DNA of 64,000 nt from Caenorhabditis elegans (lineage: Eukaryota; Nematoda; Chromadorea; Rhabditida; Rhabditidae). The DNA is taken from positions 2,418,001 to 2,482,000 of the forward strand of contig NC_003281.10 of assembly GCF_000002985.6 (NCBI RefSeq), given 5' to 3'. The notes under the pieces are model-generated. The model saw only the letters and a program-made list of their open reading frames with translations. It did not search any database and was not told where the DNA came from. Shown here one piece after another: positions 11,282 through 20,826 of the stretch. Position numbers and translations under genes: made by a program. Each line of letters opens with the position of its first letter. The first letter of the stretch is position 1.

Positions 11282-11564
11282 GCTTCTGGTCTCCTTGCCA
11301 TTCAAGTCACCATTCAAGTGCCACCATGTCTGGTCTCCTCGCCATTCAAGTTATAAATTACAATTTCCAATTTTTTCTGAATAAAAGCTTTGTTTTCGTT
11401 TTATTTGTTTAATAAACGATTTGGATGAAAAATGGAATCTTTTATCATTTGTGAAAATCTTTGAAAATAAAAAAAGTTTCGACAAAAAACTGAATAATTC
11501 TTCAAACATTTAAATTTGATACAACTCCTTAACTTTATTCTTCAATCTTGAAACTGAAAATTCA

Positions 11565-11715
11565 GCGCCGAAGGCACTTTCCGTCTAAAAAGTACTTGCA
11601 ACATAGTACAGGAAGACCCAGAGACACAGACTGTCCTACAGCGTTCTACAGCCATCAGCTTCATTCTGTCTTCAATGTCACTTTGTGTATAGTGACTTTT
11701 CATTGATTTTTTTTC
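11565..11715 (+). repeat. Conserved element E, copy 3 (core 11662-11697)
   Basis: Core CATTCTGTCTTCAATGTCAC then TTTGTGTATAGTGACT, preceded by CCCAGAGACACAGACTGTCC. The 3' CTACTTGTG block is not preserved here. Confidence 0.55.
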
Positions 11716-12051
11716 TATATTATTTTAACTATTATTGTTGCTGAAGTGTTGCAAATGGATCAGAAATTTGAGGTGACAATATAATTTCTTTCAAGTTTAA
11801 AAAAATGATCATAATATTTTCAGAAGGATGTATGATTTAAAGTGTTGGGAATCACTTGGGAACCCAAAACAAATTTTTTGACAATCAAATGTCCAGAAGA
11901 ATTTTCAGAAAAGAATTCAAGATGGACAGACTCAAGTGTACCGTTACTTCTGAACCTAAAACTATTCCAGAGATCACTCTGGATAGAAGAAGAACAATAC
12001 GGATGGGATACCAGTTCTATACAACGCCACCTTTTTTCCAAGAAGAAGCCC

Positions 12052-12436
12052 AATTCAGACTATGCTGTCTGTACGCGATTCCGTACCCTTCTTCCTAAAT
12101 TCCTAAACCATTGCTCAACTGCACTTTAATCCCATTCAGTTGACAAAGTGCATTCCTTCCAATCCAATCAACCATGTTGTTTCTCCCCTATTCATCTTCA
12201 CTTCTTTACCATCTCTCCTTCCATTTGGTTTACTCAGCCCACCTCCTCTAGGAGTATAAAAGCTCCCCCGTCCAAGTGGACGGAACAGTTATCGTCAAAC
12301 CAATTCTTCCCCAACTCTTCAATTCTTCCCCATTCCCATATTCCATTGTATCTGTTATTCCTCGATTAAGTAACTCTGAGCTATTCTCAGAGGCTAGAAA
12401 CCCCACTGTCCATCTGCACATATTATTTACAATTTA
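12052..12436 (+). repeat. LTR-like repeat A with TATA box
   Basis: Begins CAGACTATGCTGTCTGTACG and ends CTCAGAGGCTAGAAACCCC...CTGCACATATTATTTACA. Contains AGTGCATTCCTTCC, GAGTATAAAAGC and GTTATCGTCAA. Repeat B starts immediately after with the same opening, so A and B are tandem copies of one LTR-type unit. Confidence 0.6.
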
Positions 12437-12679
12437 GACTATGCTGTCTGTACGCGATTCCGTACCTTTATTTCCCCACAATTCTTAAACCGTGACTCAT
12501 AGCACTTTTAATATCATCTAAGTGCATTCCTTCCCCTCTTTCGAATGGTTTTTGTATCTCTAGCATTCCTCCTCAATGTGCCACTGAGAGTATAAAAGGT
12601 GACCGTCCTCAAGGACGTTACAGTTATCGTCAACCCCCCGTCTTCCCTCATTGAACCCTCATCCAATTCACCGTTTTCC

Positions 12680-13084
12680 TGTCAAATATTGTAAGATATT
12701 TGAATATTTCTCCTTTCCCGTTTTACGACCACTATTCCACCACCTAAAATATTCCCATCTCTTATGGCCCCGATACCATGCTTATGATTCTACAAATGTG
12801 AATGTGATCATTTCAACCATTTTATTATTGTGTACCTGTCACCCTCTGACACCACGCCACTCCCCGTACCATCCCCACAACCCCTATAAATACCCTCTGC
12901 TCCAAGGCAACAACTATTCTTCTTTCACATTTTCTTGTTTTTGGTTATTTTATTTGTTACTTTGGTTTTTTTCTTATTATTTTCTTTCTTCTTTATTTAA
13001 GATAAAAGGTTTAATTACCCAAGTTTGAGATACTACAACAACGAAACTTCACAATCTACATCTGTCGACGAGATCAATTCGACA
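12680..13084 (+). mobile_element. Nested LTR (repeat C) with TATA box and embedded SL1
   Basis: A 405-bp segment opening TGTCAAATATT and closing ATTCGACA, i.e. TGTC...GACA, the TG...CA form of an LTR. A TATA motif (CCTATAAATACC) sits at about 12883, a polypyrimidine run follows, and the exact SL1 leader lies at 13008-13029. Two bases after the end comes a primer-binding-site-like sequence. No internal gag-pol is present, so this is a solo or 5'-only remnant. Confidence 0.55.
13008..13029 (+). other. Exact SL1 spliced-leader sequence outside an SL RNA gene
   Basis: All 22 bases of SL1 are present: GGTTTAATTACC at 13008-13019 and CAAGTTTGAG at 13020-13029. The next bases are ATACTAC rather than the GT donor that follows the leader in SL RNA genes. 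This is therefore a copy of an SL1-bearing (trans-spliced-like) RNA end and not an SL RNA gene. Confidence 0.85.
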
Positions 13085-13086
13085 AT

Positions 13087-13140
13087 TGGTGACCCAGGCA
13101 GGGCACGAACCTGCAATCTTCTGATTAGAAGTCTTATCAC
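13087..13140 (-). other. Antisense tRNA 3' half / retroelement primer-binding site
   Basis: TGGTGACCCAG complements a tRNA 3' end (CTGGGTCACCA). Continuing on the minus strand there is a perfect T arm (GCAGG TTCGTGC CCTGC) and then GACTTCTAATCAG, resembling an anticodon arm with TCT (Arg). The match extends beyond a normal primer site to roughly 54 bases, as if reverse transcription had copied the tRNA primer. Confidence 0.55.
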
Positions 13141-13668
13141 CCATCATCCATTCGTTTCTATTGTTATTCGTCGTGTTCTAATAAATCTACTCTGAGCTAA
13201 TCTCAGAGGCCAGAAACCCCACTGTACCAACTGCACACATTATTCACTGTCAAATAATCGCTGGCGGAAAGTACACTGAACCTTTTGAAATAAGTAAATA
13301 CTCCGGATCGATATGGATTTTGTAAGGAAAATCCTTCAGTAAGGAAAATCCACAATCACAAGCGAGGCCAATTGGACTAAAAATTTAATGAAAATCAATT
13401 TGATAATTTTAATGTAAAAAAACCGGATTCTCAGCAAAGTTCTATAATTTTTTTTTGATAAAATTTGCCATCGAGTTTAAATACCGTCTGATCTTCAAGG
13501 GGAGAAAAATCGACATCAATCTTACTCAAACAACGGAAATGCCAAAAAAAAAACGAACCCCGAATTTTTGTTCTAAACCGAATCGTTTTAGTTTTGACCC
13601 CTGTGATAAAAAATAGATAACTTTATTGACCTCAATGCATAACAATGAAGTTCACAAGTAGATCATAA

Positions 13669-13832
13669 CTAAAGGCCGACAAGAGAAGGTTTCGGAGCAA
13701 ATCTAGTAGTTGGAGCACCCAATGAGCATAGCCCATCATTATTGTAACGACCCGAGTCACACGCTGATCCAGCTTCTCCAATGGTCAGATTATTCCACCA
13801 TTTGTCTTATCCCCAAATTGGTTCAAAAGCTC
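13669..13832 (-). pseudogene. CAP/SCP-like C-terminal fragment
   Basis: The minus strand reads DKWWNNLTIGEAGSACDSG, RYNNDGLCSLGAPTT and a stop at 13669-13671. This is the same Cys-bearing C-terminal module seen at 26.3 kb and 48.7 kb. An in-frame TAA lies just before the conserved KWW and no upstream exons are evident, so this is a broken fragment. Confidence 0.6.
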
Positions 13833-13923
13833 TGAAAATATCAAGGAAACTGAAGTCCTAGAAAATTAAATAGCTTACACGTTTAATGGATAAAGGTAAC
13901 AATCCAACTGGTACTCTGCACAC

Positions 13924-14415
13924 CAGGGGTGTGCGGATAACCGATTTTTTCGGCTAACGGATAAATCGGCTAATGCCGATTTTTTGAGAACCGGCTACAA
14001 CTAATTTCAAAATTTTCGGCTAACGGCTAATTCGGCTAATCTCAGTCATTCAAATCGGCTAATTTTCGGCTAATTCGGCTAATTCGGAAAATATTCATTT
14101 GGTAAAGCTTTTTTTGTCCATTCTGTTAATTCAGGTTTTGGGTTAATTTTTTCACTGTTATTGAGCAAATTCAGGGATGAACGACTGTTCAAATAGGAAA
14201 AAATCATACAAATTCACCACATTTTGTTTTCCAAAAAAATATGTTAGTTGAATTAGCCGAAATAGCCGATCGGCGAATTCGGCTAACATCCGCAAAATCG
14301 GCTAACGGATAACTACGTATTAGCCGAACTGCCAAAAAGTCGGCTAACGGCTAATTCGGCTACTCGAGAAAAATGTCGGATATCGGCTAATTCGGCTATT
14401 ATCCGCACACCCCTG
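13924..14415. mobile_element. hAT-type MITE with perfect 8-bp target duplication
   Basis: Terminal inverted repeats CAGGGGTGTGCGGATAA and TTATCCGCACACCCCTG bound 492 bp of CGGCTAA-rich sequence without ORFs. The flanking 8-mer CTGCACAC occurs on both sides (13916-13923 and 14416-14423). TIR form and 8-bp duplication are those of hAT elements. Confidence 0.9.
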
Positions 14416-15094
14416 CTGCACACCCAATGCCTTCGGTAAATTTTTCGAACGCCCTCTATGTTTTCTTCTAGGTCTAAGTCTCGAAACACTCATGAAATTT
14501 TTAGAAAATTTCCAGAAACTTTTCCAAACAACCGCAAAAGTGTTCTTCAATTTGTCGGATTTTTTGAAATTTTTAGGGCCCTCCTAAGAACTGTAAATGC
14601 TTCTAGAACTTTCTAAAACCAATTTCCAGATTTTTACTTAAAATTTGAAAAAAAAGACCATCTAGATTTTATTTTTAAAACGTCTGAAAATGAACAAATT
14701 TCAGATTTTCTTCAAAATTTTTTTTTTGAAAAAGTAGTAAATTTTCTGAAATTCACACATAAGTTTTCAGATTTCATGTGAAATTGCATTTTGGACCGAA
14801 TTTTATCGTTTTCAGAAAGTTGTTTCAGCTCAAAACAAAGCTTATTTCGGACTCCCAGAGAAATTTCGTTTTTGGGAAGTGTTCGATTCTTGAAACACAA
14901 TCAGATTTTCAGAAATTTTCAGATTAAAAAAAGGTGATATTCAGAATTTAAAAAAAAGAAATTATAAGAATGCCAACTTTTGCTTAAATTTTAAGTTCTT
15001 TGGCTTTCAGAAGACATGTGCTTCTGTGTAAGATGAGTCGTACTTTTGGGTTGACCTTTGTGCAGCTATAATTTCAAAGCTTCCTTAATCACAA

Positions 15095-15216
15095 GAGACG
15101 CAGAACGATCGGCAAAAACGAAATAGCATGGAAACACAGGAGGCGAAGAGTTTTAGAAAGCTTGCCAGCAGAAAGTTGTTCATTCCGTCTTCAATGTCTC
15201 CTTGTGTACGGTGACT
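15095..15216 (+). repeat. Conserved element E, copy 4 (core 15181-15216)
   Basis: GAGACGCAGAACG at the 5' end, then core CATTCCGTCTTCAATGTCTC followed by CTTGTGTACGGTGACT. It sits just outside the left arm of the giant palindrome. Confidence 0.5.
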
Positions 15217-15411
15217 TTTTTGCTTTTATTCAACTTTATATTGGTATCTTTCCCAATTAATTATTTCTGTAAATGTGATGCTGCTGATGGTAAATGGTAA
15301 GTGAAGAATGTAGTTAAATATTTAATACCGTAAAAAATTGTCTAGAACTTCTTTCTTCACATTCGGACCTACTTGGACAGACAAGAAAGTTTGCAGTCTT
15401 TGGCATAGAGA

Positions 15412-17559
15412 AATTTCTCGAATTTTTCATGTCCAATCATCAACACCAACACCATTCCTCGTGATTGTAATCCCTCCCTGTTTCTTCAACAATTAACTTT
15501 AATTTAATTATTTTAGTATTGTAATTATTGAAATCTCCAGCGATTGTAATCACCCCTTCCACACCCCTTCCACATCCCTTCCACATGGAAGTCCCTTACC
15601 GAGTGTAGAAGTCTTTAACACCTGACAACTTCTACAACCTGAAAAAGTTTTCTTGACACCTGACAAAACTCTTTTCACATAACATCTAGACCGCTTCTAA
15701 TCTATTTATCCTGAAACTATCTGGATCATCTTTAAAGATAGCTGAAATGTAACTCCTAACATTTATTCAATTCATCACATTCCATCAAAAGTACCTTCTC
15801 TCATTCTCTTTTTCTCTGTTATCTCAAAACTCAAATTTACCCAAATTCAAGAACTCAACTCTTTTTATCTTATCCACAAGTCCATTCCTTCCAAAAAAGG
15901 CCATTCATGATCTATCCACTGCTGATAACAAATATAATTAATTATTTAATTTCATATACTTGTTCTAAATAAATATTATTCCTTTGTTATCGATTTTTGT
16001 TAAAACAGAAAACGAAGTTATTACTTGGCAGAAGAGCGAAAATATGAAAAAGTGACCTGAAACTTTTTCAGATCACTTTTCCGGAAATTCACGCAAATAG
16101 GTAGCTTACCACTAGAAAGAGTGAAAAGTTCCAAGAAAATCTGAAAAAGATTGGGCCAAAAATTCTTAGTTTTGCACTGAAATATTTTCTGGTGTTTTTT
16201 TATTCAAAACTGTTGAAAACTTGATTAAAGTTGGTACTGCTCAAAAAAAGTTACGGTGCCTTAAAAAAATGGACTAAAACTAGTTAACATTTGACCGACT
16301 TGTCACGCGGCTGGAAACTAACTTTTTTGAAACCAATTGAAATGTGAGAATTATTACACAAATGGACTCAATTAAATTATTCAATATGTTGTAATAAATT
16401 GCAATATTGGAGCAGAAGCTCAATCTATTCTGTTAATTTCACACCACTGTTGTATTTCAAGAAGAAATTTTGACAACATTCCGTATGGTTAAAAAAAATA
16501 AATTTAACAACGACTTAACCTTAGTGTTGACCAATATTGTGTGTTTAGCAAACAGAGATGATTTTTGTATTTGAATTTATTGATAATACATTACTCGGCA
16601 GGGGTAAAATGAGAAAATTAGAAAAATGTAGTGGTAGTGTCAAGATAATATCATAGTACAATCATTCGGAAACAACAACTTCCTGGGGCTCGGTAGTTGG
16701 GACCTGTTGAAGAGTACAGTGAAACATAACATGAAAACATAAAATCACGTATTTCACATAAATGCAGGCATAAACGAACAAAACCGACGTGAAACATAAA
16801 AAGGAGATTGGTGCGTCGTCTGATCCCATCTTTAAAAACACAACTTCGGAAAAAATTGTCCTGAAAAAATATTGTTTTAATTTGAAAAGTTGCTAACACT
16901 TACACTAAATAAATAGAAATCCTGACGAAAACGAATATACAATAAGCAAGTTCACCAAATTTCTCGTTATTATTTTCCCGACTCCAAAACAACACTCGTT
17001 CAAAAACAATTAGAATAGTAGATGCAAACATGCATATCGAAGCGTCTTTCAGCTGTCCAGATTTGTTCTCAGATCTTGAATAAAAATGCATGCTAAACAT
17101 GAAAAGAGCAGTACATATGATTGCGAGGGATACATTAGTGGAAATATAGCACACTGAAATATAAATTTGAATTTTTCAAAAAAATATTAAAAGCCAACAA
17201 CTTACCTTTCTGGACAACTGTGGTCATTGTGAAGGTTATGTGAGTATCTAAGAAAAGTGCAGCCTTTTGTATGGTTCGTTATCATTGTCACACATTTTTT
17301 AGAGCTTTGAATACGAACAACGTGCTGTGAATAAATACAAATGGTTTGTAGCTTGATAAGAGTTGTTTGATTATGAAAAATGGGTTATTACTCAAGTTTT
17401 TTTCCCATGTGGAAGGGGGGGGGGGGGGCATGGATAAAAAATTTTTGAATAAGGTGAAATGGGATAGGTAACAGAAGAAAACCAGTTTTTTTTTTGAAAA
17501 TTTTAGACAGGATCTTCCAAAAAGAGAAGTATTCATTCGTAATCTATAATTTCCACTTC
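15412..17559. repeat. Left arm of giant palindrome (2.15 kb)
   Basis: Reverse complement of 17777-19920. Outer edge AATTTCTCGAATTTTTCATG, inner edge GTAATCTATAATTTCCACTT. Every segment I compared was identical except a G run of 14 here against 11 C in the other arm. The spacer is about 217 bp. Confidence 0.95.
16662..17227 (-). CDS. Four-helix membrane protein, left copy of palindrome pair
   Basis: Exons 17206-17227, 16904-17153 and 16662-16860 (minus strand) give 156 residues. After a short MTTVVQK start, four hydrophobic segments follow: about residues 9-32 (STNVSLAIICTALFMFSMHF), 44-62 (ICMFASTILIVFERVLFW), 76-103 (LAYCIFVFVRISIYLV..IFSEVVF) and 110-138 (ISFLCFTSVLFVYACIYVKY). A polar tail ends QEVVVSE. 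No signal peptidase site is evident. The family is unrecognised; the topology suggests a small tetraspan protein. The coding sequence is the exact mirror of 18105-18670, and the two are transcribed divergently from the palindrome centre, so promoters are duplicated as well. Confidence 0.75.
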
Positions 17560-17776
17560 ACAAAGAAAGAAACAAAGAAAGAAACAAAAAAATTAATAAA
17601 AATTCTCGAAATGTTTGAAATTTTTTTCAGTTTTGCGACGTCAGAACTACCGTATTTCCTCTATTAGTTAGGTATCTCTATTAGTTTTGCACCTCCATTA
17701 GTTTTGCATCTAAAATCACTAATCGAAAATTAATTTTGCACCCCTTAATTTGTTCGTGGAAATTATAGATTACGAA
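17560..17776. other. Palindrome spacer
   Basis: About 217 bp of unpaired DNA containing an AAAGAAAGAAAC run, ATCTCTATTAGTTTTGC / CCTCCATTAGTTTTGCATC short repeats and an extra tandem copy of GTGGAAATTATAGATTACGA at its right edge. Confidence 0.8.
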
Positions 17777-19920
17777 AAGTGGAAATTATAGATTACGAAT
17801 GAATACTTCTCTTTTTGGAAGATCCTGTCTAAAATTTTCAAAAAAAAAACTGGTTTTCTTCTGTTACCTATCCCATTTCACCTTATTCAAAAATTTTTTA
17901 TCCATGCCCCCCCCCCCTTCCACATGGGAAAAAAACTTGAGTAATAACCCATTTTTCATAATCAAACAACTCTTATCAAGCTACAAACCATTTGTATTTA
18001 TTCACAGCACGTTGTTCGTATTCAAAGCTCTAAAAAATGTGTGACAATGATAACGAACCATACAAAAGGCTGCACTTTTCTTAGATACTCACATAACCTT
18101 CACAATGACCACAGTTGTCCAGAAAGGTAAGTTGTTGGCTTTTAATATTTTTTTGAAAAATTCAAATTTATATTTCAGTGTGCTATATTTCCACTAATGT
18201 ATCCCTCGCAATCATATGTACTGCTCTTTTCATGTTTAGCATGCATTTTTATTCAAGATCTGAGAACAAATCTGGACAGCTGAAAGACGCTTCGATATGC
18301 ATGTTTGCATCTACTATTCTAATTGTTTTTGAACGAGTGTTGTTTTGGAGTCGGGAAAATAATAACGAGAAATTTGGTGAACTTGCTTATTGTATATTCG
18401 TTTTCGTCAGGATTTCTATTTATTTAGTGTAAGTGTTAGCAACTTTTCAAATTAAAACAATATTTTTTCAGGACAATTTTTTCCGAAGTTGTGTTTTTAA
18501 AGATGGGATCAGACGACGCACCAATCTCCTTTTTATGTTTCACGTCGGTTTTGTTCGTTTATGCCTGCATTTATGTGAAATACGTGATTTTATGTTTTCA
18601 TGTTATGTTTCACTGTACTCTTCAACAGGTCCCAACTACCGAGCCCCAGGAAGTTGTTGTTTCCGAATGATTGTACTATGATATTATCTTGACACTACCA
18701 CTACATTTTTCTAATTTTCTCATTTTACCCCTGCCGAGTAATGTATTATCAATAAATTCAAATACAAAAATCATCTCTGTTTGCTAAACACACAATATTG
18801 GTCAACACTAAGGTTAAGTCGTTGTTAAATTTATTTTTTTTAACCATACGGAATGTTGTCAAAATTTCTTCTTGAAATACAACAGTGGTGTGAAATTAAC
18901 AGAATAGATTGAGCTTCTGCTCCAATATTGCAATTTATTACAACATATTGAATAATTTAATTGAGTCCATTTGTGTAATAATTCTCACATTTCAATTGGT
19001 TTCAAAAAAGTTAGTTTCCAGCCGCGTGACAAGTCGGTCAAATGTTAACTAGTTTTAGTCCATTTTTTTAAGGCACCGTAACTTTTTTTGAGCAGTACCA
19101 ACTTTAATCAAGTTTTCAACAGTTTTGAATAAAAAAACACCAGAAAATATTTCAGTGCAAAACTAAGAATTTTTGGCCCAATCTTTTTCAGATTTTCTTG
19201 GAACTTTTCACTCTTTCTAGTGGTAAGCTACCTATTTGCGTGAATTTCCGGAAAAGTGATCTGAAAAAGTTTCAGGTCACTTTTTCATATTTTCGCTCTT
19301 CTGCCAAGTAATAACTTCGTTTTCTGTTTTAACAAAAATCGATAACAAAGGAATAATATTTATTTAGAACAAGTATATGAAATTAAATAATTAATTATAT
19401 TTGTTATCAGCAGTGGATAGATCATGAATGGCCTTTTTTGGAAGGAATGGACTTGTGGATAAGATAAAAAGAGTTGAGTTCTTGAATTTGGGTAAATTTG
19501 AGTTTTGAGATAACAGAGAAAAAGAGAATGAGAGAAGGTACTTTTGATGGAATGTGATGAATTGAATAAATGTTAGGAGTTACATTTCAGCTATCTTTAA
19601 AGATGATCCAGATAGTTTCAGGATAAATAGATTAGAAGCGGTCTAGATGTTATGTGAAAAGAGTTTTGTCAGGTGTCAAGAAAACTTTTTCAGGTTGTAG
19701 AAGTTGTCAGGTGTTAAAGACTTCTACACTCGGTAAGGGACTTCCATGTGGAAGGGATGTGGAAGGGGTGTGGAAGGGGTGATTACAATCGCTGGAGATT
19801 TCAATAATTACAATACTAAAATAATTAAATTAAAGTTAATTGTTGAAGAAACAGGGAGGGATTACAATCACGAGGAATGGTGTTGGTGTTGATGATTGGA
19901 CATGAAAAATTCGAGAAATT
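17777..19920. repeat. Right arm of giant palindrome (2.14 kb)
   Basis: Reverse complement of 15412-17559. It ends at 19920, where GAGAAATT gives way to GACACAAGC within an exon-like RS-domain sequence. Confidence 0.95.
18105..18670 (+). CDS. Four-helix membrane protein, right copy of palindrome pair
   Basis: Exons 18105-18126 (donor GTAAGT), 18179-18428 and 18472-18670 are joined in phases 1 and 2; 471 bases, 156 residues. Protein identical to the left copy. Hydrophobic segments, Cys content (CYIS, IICT, ICMF, AYCIF, LCF, ACIY) and the acidic C-tail (TTEPQEVVVSE) are as described there. A poly-C tract lies in the 5' flank and contributes to a spurious 81-codon ORF (17799-18044) that I do not call. 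Conservation of both copies could reflect very recent duplication or ongoing arm-to-arm gene conversion. Confidence 0.75.
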
Positions 19921-20027
19921 GACACAAGCACGGATTTTGGACTGGGACAGGGGAAATCATTTTTCCTGTCACTTCTTCTTTCTGGCGATCTTGATCTTTC
20001 ACGCTTCTTTCTCTCCGTAAGCTTCAC
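19921..20027 (-). pseudogene. RS-domain exon fragment cut by the palindrome edge
   Basis: The minus strand encodes KLTERKKRERSRSPERRS followed by DRKNDFPCPSPKSVL, an Arg/Ser-rich segment like those of splicing factors. The reading frame ends exactly where the palindrome's right arm begins (19920), so the fragment appears truncated by the rearrangement. No other exon of such a gene is seen nearby. Confidence 0.4.
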
Positions 20028-20234
20028 AGTACATCGTTGAAATCTGAATTTTGATTTGAAAAAATAGTTAATATAGCAGTTTCGAATGGCTTACATTAGC
20101 TTTTTTAGCCCCAAAATATCCCAGAACTATCGATTTTCGCATAGAATTGTTTTGAAAACTTTTTTCAAAATTTTGGAAAAACATTATGGCTAGTAGGAGT
20201 ACTGTAGTTTTGTTGTAGATCCCGAAATAGTAAG

Positions 20235-20340
20235 TGTAAGCCTAAGTATACACCTAAGACCAATCCTAAGCCTGAGCGTAAGCCTAAGCCTAAGCCTGAG
20301 CCAAAGCCTAAGCCATATCCTAAGCCTAAGCCTAATCCTA
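20235..20340 (-). repeat. Interstitial telomere-like (TTAGGC-type) repeat
   Basis: About 100 bp of CCTAAG units (AAGCCTAAGCCTAAGCCTGA), i.e. degenerate TTAGGC, the nematode telomere unit, on the minus strand. Confidence 0.8.
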
Positions 20341-20630
20341 ATTTGGTAGTTTTGAGTCATTTTGAGTCTACAAAAAGTCTGAAATTTCATTCCTCGCCTC
20401 TTCAAAAACTCCAGGTGGGACCTCCATGTTGTAGCGGTAAATTTCTTCGTAATTTTTGAGTCTTGATGGCGCTCCATTGCTCGAAAGAAGGCTTTATGTT
20501 TCTTCACAAATCTTCAAAATTCAAGTTGTAGCCCGCGTTCTGAAGTTTTTAGAATTAGAGAATAATGCTGAAAATCTAAAAATTACTTCAAAGTTCTTGT
20601 AAGACTTCAAATTAAAAATATTCCAGAAAA

Positions 20631-20826
20631 TATAGGTCCACAACACAAGTAGACAAAGTTAATATTAGAGAAAATCAATAAGTGGTCACTATACACAAAG
20701 CGACATAAAAAGCATAATGAAGCTCATAAGCGGGGAGCTTTGCTGGCTCTGTCGTGTCTCTTGTTTTTCTGTGCTATTTCTAAAGTATTGAATTTTCAAG
20801 GGAACCGACGTCTCCTGCGTCTCTAG
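20631..20826 (-). repeat. Conserved element E, copy 5 (minus; core 20685-20720)
   Basis: Reverse-complement copy with all blocks in order: TAGAGACGCAGGAG, AAATAGCACAGAAAAAC, AGAGACACGACAG, the core ending TCGCTTTGTGTATAGTGAC, then CTACTTGTGTTGTGGACC. It lies outside the right palindrome arm, in opposite orientation to copy 4 outside the left arm. Confidence 0.6.

Larger units (their letters stand above)
12437..13255 (+). repeat. LTR-like repeat B, split by a nested insertion
   Basis: Shares with A its start (AGACTATGCTGTCTGTACGC), middle (AGTGCATTCCTTCC, GAGTATAAAAGG, GTTATCGTCAA) and end (CTCTGAGCTAATCTCAGAGG, AGAAACCCCACTGTACC). Between these matching halves lies about 470 bp absent from A (12680 to about 13150), a nested element. 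Confidence 0.55.
8610..15411. other. Repeat-rich tract with few supportable genes
   Basis: AT-rich DNA with scattered exon-like blocks, element E copies, LTR-like repeats and a hAT MITE (listed separately). Between them, at 9.5-10.05, 11.75-12.05, 13.26-13.66 and 14.42-15.09 kb, I see no convincing exon or RNA gene. Confidence 0.4.

Noticed and set aside
13008-13029. Possible new SL1 RNA gene
   Set aside because: The leader is not followed by a GT donor or an Sm-site-bearing SL RNA body, so it is a copied leader, not an SL gene.
17799-18044. 81-codon ORF (and its mirror at 17288-17536) in the palindrome arms
   Set aside because: It spans the length-variable poly-C tract, lies in the promoter of the four-helix gene and has no splice continuity.
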